Below, piece by piece: positions 25,804 through 33,216 of a stretch of 64,000 nucleotides of DNA. This DNA comes from Oscillospiraceae bacterium. Its GTDB lineage: Bacteria; Bacillota; Clostridia; Oscillospirales; Ruminococcaceae. The position numbers and the translations under genes are program-made. The notes under the pieces were generated by a model. The model made no database searches. It was not told the DNA's origin and saw nothing but the letters and a program-made list of their open reading frames with translations. The DNA lies in NCBI GenBank assembly GCA_020054675.1, contig JAIHAL010000008.1:1-64000 (forward strand), written 5' to 3'. Within the stretch, counting starts at the first letter, position 1; the number at the start of each line of letters is the position of its first letter.

Positions 25804-25992
25804 TTAATTTTTATTCTTCCTGCACAGCTCATCAAGAGTAACACCCAGAGCATCCGCAAGCTTTATCGCCGTTGATACTTTGCAGTCGCCGCGTGCCTGT
25901 ATATCTTCAATAGTCCTTACCGGCACGCCGCTTAATCTTGAAAGCTGGGGAACGGTTAAATTTTTACTTATTCTGATTTCTTTCAGATTCAT
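25804..25992 (-). CDS. Xre/Cro-type helix-turn-helix regulator (62 aa)
   Basis: A minimal Cro/C1-type repressor: LKEIRISKNLTVPQLSRLSGVPVRTIEDIQARGDCKVSTAIKLADALGVTLDELC covers the whole five-helix domain. The start is taken as the ATG at 25,992, seven bases after AAAGGGG; the ATG at 25,998 is too close. It overlaps the 3' end of the small membrane protein gene by 29 bp, so the two are coupled. It probably regulates the promoter at 26,344-26,372, whose spacer contains a perfect palindrome. Confidence 0.88.
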   Translation of the reverse strand: MNLKEIRISKNLTVPQLSRLSGVPVRTIEDIQARGDCKVSTAIKLADALGVTLDELCRKNKN

Positions 25993-26143
25993 TTTCATGC
26001 CCCTTTACAAATGATAAAATTAGGCACACAGCCAAAAGTATAAATTTAATTATATCCAAAGCCGACGGATTTTGAAAATCCCCGTCAATAATATTTATGA
26101 CAACAAGCGCAGCAAGCAAAATTTTTATCGTTTGCCCTTTCAT
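25964..26143 (-). CDS. Small two-helix membrane protein (59 aa)
   Basis: Reading frame found between the Xre gene and its upstream neighbour. It starts MKGQTIKILLAALVVINII and has a second hydrophobic stretch LDIIKFILLAVCLILSFV followed by a charged tail HENESERNQNK, so two membrane spans are likely. The start lies one base after the stop of the upstream gene and the 3' end overlaps the Xre gene, a layout that favours real translation by coupling, since its own ribosome site is poor. I recognise no family. It could be a membrane-active peptide or a membrane partner of the regulator. Confidence 0.6.
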   Translation of the reverse strand: MKGQTIKILLAALVVINIIDGDFQNPSALDIIKFILLAVCLILSFVKGHENESERNQNK

Positions 26144-26144
26144 T

Positions 26145-26321
26145 TTAGCGGTAAATGTGATATACTACAAATGTACCCCTTTTAAATGGAGCGGAGGATT
26201 GTTTCCTCCGCCTTGACTTGCTCTTTTTCTTTTTCTTAAGCAGCTGGCGTGCTGTCAAAACTAAGATTAAGATTTCGAGCAAGTCTTTTATTATTTCCAG
26301 TATATCTTTAACATTCACCAT
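26145..26321 (-). CDS. Small amphipathic/basic protein (58 aa)
   Basis: First gene of the cluster, with an AAAGGAGG ribosome site four bases before ATG and a near-consensus promoter. The N-terminal half is a leucine/isoleucine-rich helix with acidic residues (VKDILEIIKDLLEILILVL). It is followed by a strongly basic segment (five Lys, then KSRRRK) and a short tail. This hydrophobic-helix-plus-basic-tail design is seen in small membrane-active peptides and holin-like toxins, but I cannot assign a family. Its stop is one base before the ATG of the next small gene. The opposite-strand frame is a shadow. Confidence 0.65.
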   Translation of the reverse strand: MVNVKDILEIIKDLLEILILVLTARQLLKKKKKSKSRRRKQSSAPFKRGTFVVYHIYR

Positions 26322-26343
26322 AGCACCTCCTTTCCATATTTTA

Positions 26344-26372
26344 ATTATGCTGCGTTATAACGTGGTTGTCAA
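26344..26372 (-). promoter_or_regulatory. Promoter and candidate operator of the small-gene cluster
   Basis: TTGACA (26,367-26,372) and CATAAT (26,344-26,349), 17-bp spacer, minus strand. The spacer contains the perfect 10-bp palindrome CGTTATAACG (26,353-26,362), well placed for repression by the Xre-type protein of the same operon. Confidence 0.75.
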
Positions 26373-26443
26373 TGGTTTTTTGACGTGTAAAGATGGCACA
26401 AGTTCTATGTAAATAATAAACCTTCATTATAGAGGTAAATAAA

Positions 26444-26713
26444 ATGTTAAACGAATACCTTAAATTTGATGAGCAAACGCCGGACGGAACATTTACAGCG
26501 CCTTCCAAAGGCGACCTTGATATTCTTGCATTAAAAGAATTTTGTAAGAAAAATGGAATAAAATTAAATAGCTTAACCGAAGACGAAATTGAACAATTTC
26601 GTAAAAGAGGAAAATTTCGTATTAAAAATTTAAAGCGCCTTGTCTTGGCAAGGCGCTTTTGCTGTCTCCAAAATGTGCCACTCTGTGTAAAAAAACACGT
26701 CGACGGACGATAA
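26444..26713 (+). CDS. Hypothetical small protein, probably with a read-through C terminus
   Basis: An 89-residue frame with an AGAGGT site, divergent from the small-gene cluster. Residues 24-52 (DLDILALKEFCKKNGI...LTEDEIEQF) resemble the protein at 57,026 (HLDYRKLNTYCKEKGI...LTIRELMRF), suggesting one small family with a helical C-K-x-x-G-I...L-T-x-x-E motif. Beyond residue 58 the frame runs through a perfect 11-bp hairpin that looks like a terminator and codes a basic, Cys-containing tail unlike the relative. The ancestral stop may therefore have been lost. Function unknown. Confidence 0.55.
   Translation: MLNEYLKFDEQTPDGTFTAPSKGDLDILALKEFCKKNGIKLNSLTEDEIEQFRKRGKFRIKNLKRLVLARRFCCLQNVPLCVKKHVDGR
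26632..26660 (+). terminator. Hairpin terminator inside the annotated 3' end of the 26,444 gene
   Basis: AAAGCGCCTTG-TCTTGG-CAAGGCGCTTT followed by a short T-run. It lies within the reading frame of the preceding gene, which is unusual. Confidence 0.6.
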
Positions 26714-26776
26714 ACGGCAAAAACATATAAATATTTTCATTAACAAAAAGTTTACTATAATAAAACAATAATTTCA

Positions 26777-26807
26777 TTGACACTTGGGAATAAATATGGT
26801 ATATAAT
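26777..26807 (+). promoter_or_regulatory. Promoter of hsp20
   Basis: TTGACA at 26,777-26,782 with TATATA at 17 bp or TATAAT at 19 bp spacing (26,800-26,807), directly upstream of the CIRCE element. Confidence 0.8.
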
Positions 26808-26814
26808 AATTAGT

Positions 26815-26841
26815 TTAGCACTCATGTATTTAGAGTGCTAA
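26815..26841. promoter_or_regulatory. CIRCE operator (HrcA binding site)
   Basis: Perfect CIRCE inverted repeat TTAGCACTC, nine bases, GAGTGCTAA, between the promoter and the hsp20 start. HrcA repression of this small heat-shock gene follows from the known role of CIRCE. Confidence 0.97.
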
Positions 26842-26884
26842 TTGATATAGATTTTAAAAATAAAATGTAAAGGAGTTGTTAATT

Positions 26885-27331
26885 ATGGCAAGTCTTATCC
26901 CGTTCAACAGAAGAAACAATGACCTCTTTAATTCAAGTTTTGAGAGCTTTCAAAATATGCTGGATGATTTCTTTGTGGACGGATGGCCTTTCAGAAGGAA
27001 TTTGATGGGCGATACTTTTAAGATAGATGTCCAGGAAGAAAACGGACAGTATATTGTTGAAGCCGAACTTCCCGGAATTCAGAAAAATGATGTGAACCTC
27101 TCGCTTGATGACGGACGTCTTACAATTTCCGTCAACAAGGAGGAAAACATTGAGCAAAAGAACAAAAACTACATCCATAAGGAAAGACGCTACTCCTCAA
27201 TGTCAAGAAGCATTTATCTTGCCGATGCCGATGCGCAGGGCGTAAAGGCAAAGCTTGAAAACGGAGTTTTGACAATCAATGTACCAAAAACTCAAAAATC
27301 CGATACTTCCATAAAAATCGACATAGACTAA
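26885..27331 (+). CDS. Small heat-shock protein, Hsp20/alpha-crystallin family
   Basis: An ATP-independent holdase chaperone of 148 residues in the cytoplasm. The alpha-crystallin domain spans about residues 42-142 (FKIDVQEENGQYIVEAELPGIQKNDVNLSL, then GVLTINVPK with the conserved G-V-L-T-I pattern). The start is the ATG at 26,885, nine bases from AAAGGAG; the TTG at 26,876 has no spacing. It is monocistronic, preceded by a perfect CIRCE element and followed by a terminator. Placing hsp20 under HrcA rather than another heat-shock regulator is a notable but known arrangement. Confidence 0.96.
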   Translation: MASLIPFNRRNNDLFNSSFESFQNMLDDFFVDGWPFRRNLMGDTFKIDVQEENGQYIVEAELPGIQKNDVNLSLDDGRLTISVNKEENIEQKNKNYIHKERRYSSMSRSIYLADADAQGVKAKLENGVLTINVPKTQKSDTSIKIDID

Positions 27332-27339
27332 ATAGCGCT

Positions 27340-27372
27340 CCCCTGCCTTTCTCCTTGGCAGGGGATTTTTTT
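27340..27372 (+). terminator. hsp20 terminator
   Basis: CCCCTGCC / GGCAGGGG hairpin followed by ATTTTTTT, just past the hsp20 stop and before the convergent YibE/F gene. Confidence 0.9.
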
Positions 27373-27379
27373 GTTGAAT

Positions 27380-28528
27380 TTAGTTCTCCGCTTTTGCAGG
27401 CTTGCTTTTGTAGACTATTCCGCAAACCCCTGCGGTAATGGGTGAAACAAGTACAAGCCCTATGCATCCGACAAAGGTTTGAAGAATTTCCGCCGCAATG
27501 GATTTTGAATTGAAAATGTTAAGCATTGGCGTCCCCTGAGCCATGTAAACCATCATTACTGAAATATATCCGCCCATATAGGCAAGCAAAAGCGTTGTCG
27601 TCTGGCTCCCCATAACCGCCTTTCCTATCGTAAGGCCGGAAAGGATAAGCTCACGCCTTGAAATTGACGGGCTTTTCAGCACAATTTCATCCAGCGCCGC
27701 CGCAATATCTATTGAAAGGTCAAGCACCGCTCCGGAGCATGCAAGGTATATCCCCGCCTGAAAAATTGAAGTGAGGTCAAGATGCTCAAACCCCGAATAT
27801 AAAAGAGATTCCGACCACTGCATTACCGCGCCGTGGATGTTGAAAATCCTGCCCCAAATTTCCGCTGCAAGACAGGTAAGCAGAGAGCAGCAAACCGCTC
27901 CCGATATTGCGCAGAATGCCTTTGGCGTAAATCCTGCAACAAGCAAAAGTGTTGCAACCGTAATTATATTGCCAACAAAAAGCGCCACAAGCATGGGATT
28001 TATATTGTGGAGCAACCCCGGAACAAGTATCTTCCATATGCTTAAAAGCGCAAAGGCAAAGGAAAGTATGGTCCTTACCCCCGTAAATCCCGAAAAAATG
28101 ATTATCAAAACCGCAAATATGGCAATAAGGGCAATTTCCTTGTCTATCCGATAATGCTCAACCATGTTGGCATAAAGGATATTGTTGTTTTCGTCCCTGT
28201 CAAGCAGGACCCATGCGATATCCCCCACGGAAAAAGTCTTGTCAAACTCAAGCTTTCCTATGTAAAGGTTTTGCGCGTCAACCGTTTCTCCCTTATGGCT
28301 TCCCGTAAGAATAAGTATTTTGCAGTTTTGCGCGCCCTGCTTTATAAGTCCGTTGCTGTAAACTCCCAAATCATTTACTTCAACCACTTTTGCCTTTACG
28401 CCTTCGGCATTTACATAAATCTGCTTTTCAAAGCCTGTTGGAAGAAAAATCAAAACCGCCATTGCGCAAATAAATACCAGAATAAAAACTGCTTCTTTCT
28501 TGTTTATCTTTTTTAGGATGTTTTCCAT
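27380..28528 (-). CDS. YibE/F family multi-pass membrane protein
   Basis: A 382-residue integral membrane protein of the YibE/F family. One N-terminal helix (residues about 13-31) is followed by an extracytoplasmic beta-rich domain (35-125: VKAKVVEVNDLG, VGDIAWVLLDRDENN) and seven or so membrane helices. Typical motifs include GFTGVRTILSFAFALL, ALDEIVLKSPSISRREL and GKAVMGSQTTTLLLAYMGG. The function is not established; a transport role is often proposed. The gene stands alone between hsp20 and phoA. Confidence 0.88.
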   Translation of the reverse strand: MENILKKINKKEAVFILVFICAMAVLIFLPTGFEKQIYVNAEGVKAKVVEVNDLGVYSNGLIKQGAQNCKILILTGSHKGETVDAQNLYIGKLEFDKTFSVGDIAWVLLDRDENNNILYANMVEHYRIDKEIALIAIFAVLIIIFSGFTGVRTILSFAFALLSIWKILVPGLLHNINPMLVALFVGNIITVATLLLVAGFTPKAFCAISGAVCCSLLTCLAAEIWGRIFNIHGAVMQWSESLLYSGFEHLDLTSIFQAGIYLACSGAVLDLSIDIAAALDEIVLKSPSISRRELILSGLTIGKAVMGSQTTTLLLAYMGGYISVMMVYMAQGTPMLNIFNSKSIAAEILQTFVGCIGLVLVSPITAGVCGIVYKSKPAKAEN

Positions 28529-28540
28529 TTTAACCTCCGA

Positions 28541-28579
28541 AAAAACAGACCGGACATTTAATATCCGGCCTGTTTTTTA
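28541..28579. terminator. Terminator after alkaline phosphatase
   Basis: AAACAGxCCGGA / TCCGGxCTGTTT hairpin with A and T flanks in the 73-bp gap between the phosphatase stop and the YibE/F start. Confidence 0.85.
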
Positions 28580-28601
28580 TGATTTATTAGAAGAGGAAGA
28601 A

Positions 28602-30149
28602 TTATGCGTTTGTAAGCTCAACAAGCTTCTTGAAAATATCGGTGTTGTCATAAAATCCGCCGAATTTTTCAGCTCCCGCGCCTGCCGCATAAACCGGAAC
28701 CGGTGTGCCGGTATGCGAATACGAAGTCCAGCCTATTCCGGCTTTGTTGTTTAGTATGTGAGTAAGTGTTACCGAAAGCGGGTCATATGAGCCGTAAAGG
28801 ATTTTTGCTTCTGCAGAAGTTGAGCGCTCCTTGGAGGATTTCATAGATTCGGCAAAAGCCGCTTCAAGCTTTGCATACTCATAGTCGCTGAGGACATAGT
28901 CCTTGTTTGCCTCATTTTTTGCATCGGCATCGGTTGGGGCAATAAGCCCGAAATGAGCCTTGATTACAGGAAGGACATCGGCAAAGGTAAGCTTTGGATT
29001 TTGTTTTTTCATGTTGGAAATAAGTGAATCAAAAGCCGTAAACGACATGTTCTGCCTGCCCAAAAGGTTGAATGCTGTTGAGTATCCGGTAATTGAATAT
29101 CCTATTGCCATACCGCCAGTCTCATGGTCGCCGGTTACAAGTATTAAAGTATCGTTCGGATGCTCATAAGCAAAGCTGATTGCCTTTTGGATTGCGTTTG
29201 TAAAGTCAACAACTTCGGCAATGGCAGTAAATGCGTCGTTTGCGTGGCACGCCCAGTCAATTTTGCCGGATTCGCACATCATGAAGAATCCTTTATCTGT
29301 ATTGTAGAGATTGTCAATTCCCTTCTGCACAAAATCGGCAAGCTTTAAATCATCTTTTTTTGCGTCAAGGGCATAAGTCATAGCGCCGGAATCCTGAACG
29401 GCCGGAGTAACCGCATAAGTCTTTCCGGAAGCGCTGTTGATTGCAAGGATTTTTTCCTTTGTGTCGGCAATGTAATAGCCGTTTTCTTTCATTATCTCAT
29501 AAGCGTCTTTTTGGTCTCCGTTTTTGCCCTTGGGCTGGTTTATTGTCCCTCCGCCAAAGTAATCAAAGTTGCTCTTTGCAAGCTGAAGCGCAATGTCATA
29601 GTAGTTTTCCCTTGATGGAACATGGGCATAAAAGGCCGCCGGAGTTGCGTGGTTGATTGTAACGCTTGAAACTATGCCTATTTTCATGCCTTTTTTCTTT
29701 AATTTTTCCGCAATGGTTTCAACAGGAGTTTTTTTGTCGGTTTTCATGCCTATAACTCCGCTGTGGGTTTTAATTCCGCTTGAAATTGATGTTGCGGTTG
29801 AAGCCGAATCCGGACAAAACGAAGTCGAGTCATAAGTGGTTGCCATTCCTGTTACGGGGAATTGTGTAAAGTTAAGGCTTTTTGTTGCCACTTCGCCGGA
29901 TTTGTTGTTGCCAAGGTAAACCTGCGCCGCGTTAATCTGGGTGCTGGACATTCCATCGCCTATAAAGAGGAATATGTACTTTGGGGATTTTTCTGTGTTT
30001 GTGGATGTTGAAAGCTGCTCAATATTTGCGGAAATTTCCGCCGATTTTGTTTTCGTATCAGCCTTGCCGGAAGCGGAGCCGGTGCAGCCCGCAAAAACGG
30101 CAATTGCCATGGCCAAGCTTAACGCAAGCGCCGAAATCTTTTTAACCAT
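28602..30149 (-). CDS. phoA: Alkaline phosphatase lipoprotein
   Basis: A 515-residue secreted phosphomonoesterase. The signal peptide carries lipobox FAGC. The catalytic domain shows LFIGDGMSSTQ with the first metal ligand Asp, the phosphoserine motif PDSASTATSISSG, KIDWACHAND and VTGDHETGG with His/Asp zinc ligands. The start is the ATG at 30,149, eight bases from AAAGGAG; upstream in-frame starts lack a site and precede the signal peptide. It is transcribed alone from a promoter at 30,195 and ends in a terminator. Phosphate control is expected from the family, but I see no clear PhoP repeats. Confidence 0.94.
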   Translation of the reverse strand: MVKKISALALSLAMAIAVFAGCTGSASGKADTKTKSAEISANIEQLSTSTNTEKSPKYIFLFIGDGMSSTQINAAQVYLGNNKSGEVATKSLNFTQFPVTGMATTYDSTSFCPDSASTATSISSGIKTHSGVIGMKTDKKTPVETIAEKLKKKGMKIGIVSSVTINHATPAAFYAHVPSRENYYDIALQLAKSNFDYFGGGTINQPKGKNGDQKDAYEIMKENGYYIADTKEKILAINSASGKTYAVTPAVQDSGAMTYALDAKKDDLKLADFVQKGIDNLYNTDKGFFMMCESGKIDWACHANDAFTAIAEVVDFTNAIQKAISFAYEHPNDTLILVTGDHETGGMAIGYSITGYSTAFNLLGRQNMSFTAFDSLISNMKKQNPKLTFADVLPVIKAHFGLIAPTDADAKNEANKDYVLSDYEYAKLEAAFAESMKSSKERSTSAEAKILYGSYDPLSVTLTHILNNKAGIGWTSYSHTGTPVPVYAAGAGAEKFGGFYDNTDIFKKLVELTNA

Positions 30150-30194
30150 TTTCTTTCTCCTTTTCATTATAAAGTTTGTCTTTTGAACAGTGTT

Positions 30195-30222
30195 ATTATA
30201 TATCCTCAAAGTAAAATAACAA
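30195..30222 (-). promoter_or_regulatory. Promoter of alkaline phosphatase gene
   Basis: TTGTTA (30,217-30,222) and TATAAT (30,195-30,200), 16-bp spacer, minus strand. Confidence 0.65.
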
Positions 30223-30296
30223 GCAAAACAAAAGCATATTTTGGTAAAATACAAGTAACAAAAAAACTATTTGTATATCTCGCGGACGTTTTTAAC

Positions 30297-30467
30297 TTTT
30301 CAACATTTTTGCCTTTTTAGCTGTTGAAAGTGTTGAAAACTGTCTTTTATCCCTATAATGCGACTTATTTTTTCAAAGTTTTCAACTTTGAAAAATTCGT
30401 CAACATCATTTCCACGAAGTTTTCAACGTTTTCCACAGAGTTTTCAACGCATCGTATAATATATACG
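30297..30467. promoter_or_regulatory. Array of GTTTTCAAC boxes and palindromes upstream of nadB
   Basis: The divergent region between phoA and nadB (30,150-30,641) has no gene. It holds repeated TTTTCAAC/GTTGAAAA boxes at about 30,297, 30,321, 30,331, 30,378, 30,419 and 30,440, plus a GTTTTCCAC variant at 30,428. The 30,378 box sits in the palindrome TTTCAAAGTT-TTC-AACTTTGAAA. The last boxes are 21 bp apart and overlap a possible promoter (TCCACA, 17 bp, TATAAT at 30,455). CGTATA-ATA-TATACG follows at 30,453-30,467. This looks like a multi-site operator. Confidence 0.55.
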
Positions 30468-30585
30468 CTTTGTATTTTATACATATGTCAAAATAAAAAG
30501 AAATTTTTGTGCAGTTTTTAGAATAAATTCTGTAAATATATCGAAATTATCTAACAATTTGATAGTGAAATTTTTTGCCGATTGT

Positions 30586-30607
30586 GATATACTTGAATAA
30601 GTATATC
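30586..30607. promoter_or_regulatory. Perfect inverted repeat before nadB
   Basis: GATATACTT-GAAT-AAGTATATC, two perfect 9-bp arms, ends 34 bp before the nadB start. It could be an operator for an NAD-pathway repressor. It does not match a known site that I can recall with certainty. Confidence 0.55.
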
Positions 30608-30641
30608 CTGTTGAAACCTAATACCGAAAGGAATCTTATAA

Positions 30642-32093
30642 ATGTTTAAAAACTATGACGTGGTTATCGCAGGAACAGGCGTTGCGGGACTATACTGCGC
30701 ACTTAACCTGTCCCCCGACTTAAAAGTGCTGCTTATTTCAAAGCGGAGCTTGAAGCTTTGCAATTCTTCCCTTGCCCAAGGCGGGGTTGCCGCCGTTTAT
30801 GAAAGCCCAAACGACAACACCCAGCTCCACGCAAACGATACCCTTATTGCGGGAGGATTTAAAAACAATCCCAAGGCAATAAAGGTCCTTGTTGAAAACG
30901 CCGCAAGGGAAATACAAAAGCTTATAGAAATCGGCGTTGAATTTGACCGCAATCCGAACGGAAGCTTCCACCGCACGCTTGAAGGCGGCCACAGCAGACA
31001 CAGGATTTTTCACTATAAGGACTCCACAGGCGATGAAATCGTCACAAAGCTTATAAACAAGGTTAAAAATCTTCCGAATGTGGATATACTTGAAAGCGCC
31101 TTGCTTTGCGGAGTTAAAAAAACATCCTCCGGCTTTTCGTTTGATATTTTGCAAAACGGCGGGCATAATTATTACAACTCGCATTATTGCGTGCTTGCAA
31201 CCGGAGGAATCGGAAGAGTTTACGAATACACAACCAATTCGGCAATCGCCACCGGCGACGGAATAGCTTTTGCCTATGAAATGGGAGTTTCCATTAAAAA
31301 TTTAAGCCTTGTGCAGTTCCATCCCACTGCTTTCAATAACAAAAAGACGAGGGAATGTTTCCTTATTTCCGAGGCTGTGCGCGGAGAGGGCGCTTACCTC
31401 TTAAACTGCCATGGGGAGCGCTTCATGCACAAGTATGACGAAAGGCTTGAGCTTGCACCGCGCGATGTGGTTTCCAATGCAATAATTTCCGAAAGCAAGG
31501 AAACCGGCTCCGAGGATTTTTATCTTGACATAACCCATAAAGGCGCCGAATTTTTGCAAAACCGCTTCCCAATGATTTACGGGCATTTAAAAGAACACGG
31601 CTTTGATATGGCAAAGGACCGCATACCCATTTTCCCATGCCAGCATTACCTCATGGGCGGGATAAATGTTGATACAAGGTCCATGACCGACATGGAGGGG
31701 CTTTATGCCATCGGGGAATGTTCCCATACGGGGGTGCACGGCAACAACAGGCTTGCAAGCAATTCGCTTTTGGAAGCGCTTGTGTTTTCGAGAATCGCCG
31801 CAGAGGATATTTCAGAAAAGGCAAAGAACAATGATTGCGGCTTTGAGGATTATCCTTTTGCCCTGCCGCAAAATCCAAACGAAATGCCAACAGGGCTTAG
31901 AACTGAAATAAGGCATATCATGCAAAAGGGATATTTTGTCGTTCCGGATAAAAAAGCCTCGCTTGAAGGCTTTGAGCGCATATGCGAAATTAAAAAGCTG
32001 CTTGAAACGGGCAATTTCGAAATAACCTCCGACTATATAGAGGCAAAATCCCTTGCAACGGTAGCATATCTTATTTTAAAAGAAGTAATTTGA
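30642..32093 (+). CDS. nadB: L-aspartate oxidase
   Basis: Oxidises L-aspartate to iminoaspartate, the first step of de novo NAD synthesis; an FAD enzyme in the cytoplasm. The 483-residue protein has the dinucleotide-binding GTGVAG at 11-16, the NSSLAQGGVAAV segment, the active-site region EGGHSRHRI, and LVQFHPTAF, MGGINVD and GVHGNNRLASNSLLEALVF typical of the succinate dehydrogenase/NadB flavoprotein family. The C-terminal helical domain is shorter than in the E. coli enzyme. The ATG has an AAAGGAA site. nadC follows at 16 bp; nadA, normally in the same operon, is absent from this window. Confidence 0.95.
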   Translation: MFKNYDVVIAGTGVAGLYCALNLSPDLKVLLISKRSLKLCNSSLAQGGVAAVYESPNDNTQLHANDTLIAGGFKNNPKAIKVLVENAAREIQKLIEIGVEFDRNPNGSFHRTLEGGHSRHRIFHYKDSTGDEIVTKLINKVKNLPNVDILESALLCGVKKTSSGFSFDILQNGGHNYYNSHYCVLATGGIGRVYEYTTNSAIATGDGIAFAYEMGVSIKNLSLVQFHPTAFNNKKTRECFLISEAVRGEGAYLLNCHGERFMHKYDERLELAPRDVVSNAIISESKETGSEDFYLDITHKGAEFLQNRFPMIYGHLKEHGFDMAKDRIPIFPCQHYLMGGINVDTRSMTDMEGLYAIGECSHTGVHGNNRLASNSLLEALVFSRIAAEDISEKAKNNDCGFEDYPFALPQNPNEMPTGLRTEIRHIMQKGYFVVPDKKASLEGFERICEIKKLLETGNFEITSDYIEAKSLATVAYLILKEVI

Positions 32094-32109
32094 AAAAGGA
32101 TGGATAAAG

Positions 32110-32955
32110 ATGGTTCTGCCCCAGTTTTACATTGACGATATTATAAAAAAGGCAATCGAAGAGGATATCAACTACATTGACATGACCTCCGATTACCTTA
32201 TAGCGGATGATTCAATTTCAAAGGCGTCCTTTGTGGCAAAGGACAACGGGATTGTTGCCGGAATAAATTTTGCCATGAGGGTATTTGAACTGCTCGACCC
32301 GAACGTCAAGACCGAAGTCCTTATACCCGACGGCGAAACTGTTGAAAAGGGCGAAGTTATCGCAAACATAAGCGGCCGCACAAGGGCGCTTTTAAAAGGC
32401 GAACGCACTGCGCTCAACATTGTTCAGCATCTTTCGGGCATAGCAACCGAAACAAACAAATGCGTAAAGCTTGTGTCCGGAACAAAGGCATCCGTCACCG
32501 ACACAAGAAAAACCCTGCCGGGGCTTAGGGCTTTGCAGAAATATGCGGTTGTTGCCGGCGGAGGCAAAAACCATCGTTTCAATCTTTCCGACGGGGCAAT
32601 GATTAAGGACAATCACATAGACGCCTGCGGTTCAATCACCAAGGCTGTTGAAACCCTGCGCTCGAAAGTAGGGCACATGGTAAAAATTGAAGTTGAAACA
32701 AGAAACCTCAAAGAGGTTGAGGAAGCTCTTACCGCAAAAGCGGATATAATAATGCTTGACAACATGGATACAGCGACCATGAAAAAGGCTGTTGAAATGG
32801 CTGGCGGCCGCGCGCTTTTCGAGGCAAGCGGAAACATAACCCACGAAAACATAAGGGAAGTTGCCGAAACGGGAGTTGATATAATATCCCTTGGCGCCCT
32901 TACCCATTCGGTAAAATGCTTTGATATTTCAATGAAAATAAAAAAGAGCAAATAA
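32110..32955 (+). CDS. nadC: Quinolinate phosphoribosyltransferase (decarboxylating)
   Basis: Converts quinolinate and PRPP to nicotinate mononucleotide. The 281-residue protein shows the family's N-terminal EEDINYIDMTSD, the active-site RTALNIVQHLSGIAT and DTRKTLPGLRALQKYAV motif, KDNHI, and the barrel-end EVETRNLKEVEEAL, IMLDNM and EASGNI. It is the second gene of nadB-nadC and appears complete. Downstream lies the repeat-rich region. Confidence 0.96.
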   Translation: MVLPQFYIDDIIKKAIEEDINYIDMTSDYLIADDSISKASFVAKDNGIVAGINFAMRVFELLDPNVKTEVLIPDGETVEKGEVIANISGRTRALLKGERTALNIVQHLSGIATETNKCVKLVSGTKASVTDTRKTLPGLRALQKYAVVAGGGKNHRFNLSDGAMIKDNHIDACGSITKAVETLRSKVGHMVKIEVETRNLKEVEEALTAKADIIMLDNMDTATMKKAVEMAGGRALFEASGNITHENIREVAETGVDIISLGALTHSVKCFDISMKIKKSK

Positions 32956-33010
32956 AGATTTCTTAGTCGTTCATTTTTGTTACATTGCTTTATTTTAGCG
33001 GCGGCTCTGC

Positions 33011-33207
33011 CCTTTTAGTAGTTAGTAGTTAGTTGTTAGAAGTTAGACGTTAGTTTTTGTAATTTTACTTTTTAAGAGGTGGGACTCCGTCCCCCCTTCT
33101 TACTTTTTAAATATGCTTATGTATTTGAATCCCCCCCTGCATACTTTTCTTCACCAGCGAAGAAAAGTATGCAAAAGACGCCGCCCTGCGGGGCTTTTTA
33201 TGCGTCC
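33011..33207 (-). repeat. Composite intergenic repeat, copy 2 (inverted relative to copy 1)
   Basis: Same module order as at 1-165 but on the opposite strand: heptamer array, TTTTTGTAATTTTACTTTTT, GGGACTCCGTCCC palindrome, then the 14-bp hairpin (33,139-33,152 with 33,159-33,172) and the GC-rich block ending near 33,207. Relative to copy 1 the stem differs at one base pair, C-G becoming A-T on both arms. This compensatory change argues that the hairpin itself is maintained. Confidence 0.85.
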
Positions 33208-33216
33208 TCGTCCGCC

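Noticed and set aside
26218-26412. 64-residue plus-strand reading frame
   Set aside because: It is antisense to the 58-residue minus-strand gene that has a strong ribosome site and promoter.
30419-30448. DnaA-box cluster or origin near GTTTTCCAC
   Set aside because: Only one box comes close to TTATCCACA, there is no dnaA/dnaN or AT-rich unwinding layout nearby, and the dominant repeat is GTTTTCAAC.
30324-30521. 65-residue plus-strand reading frame upstream of nadB
   Set aside because: It starts at a TTG without ribosome site, runs through the box array and has no protein-like pattern.
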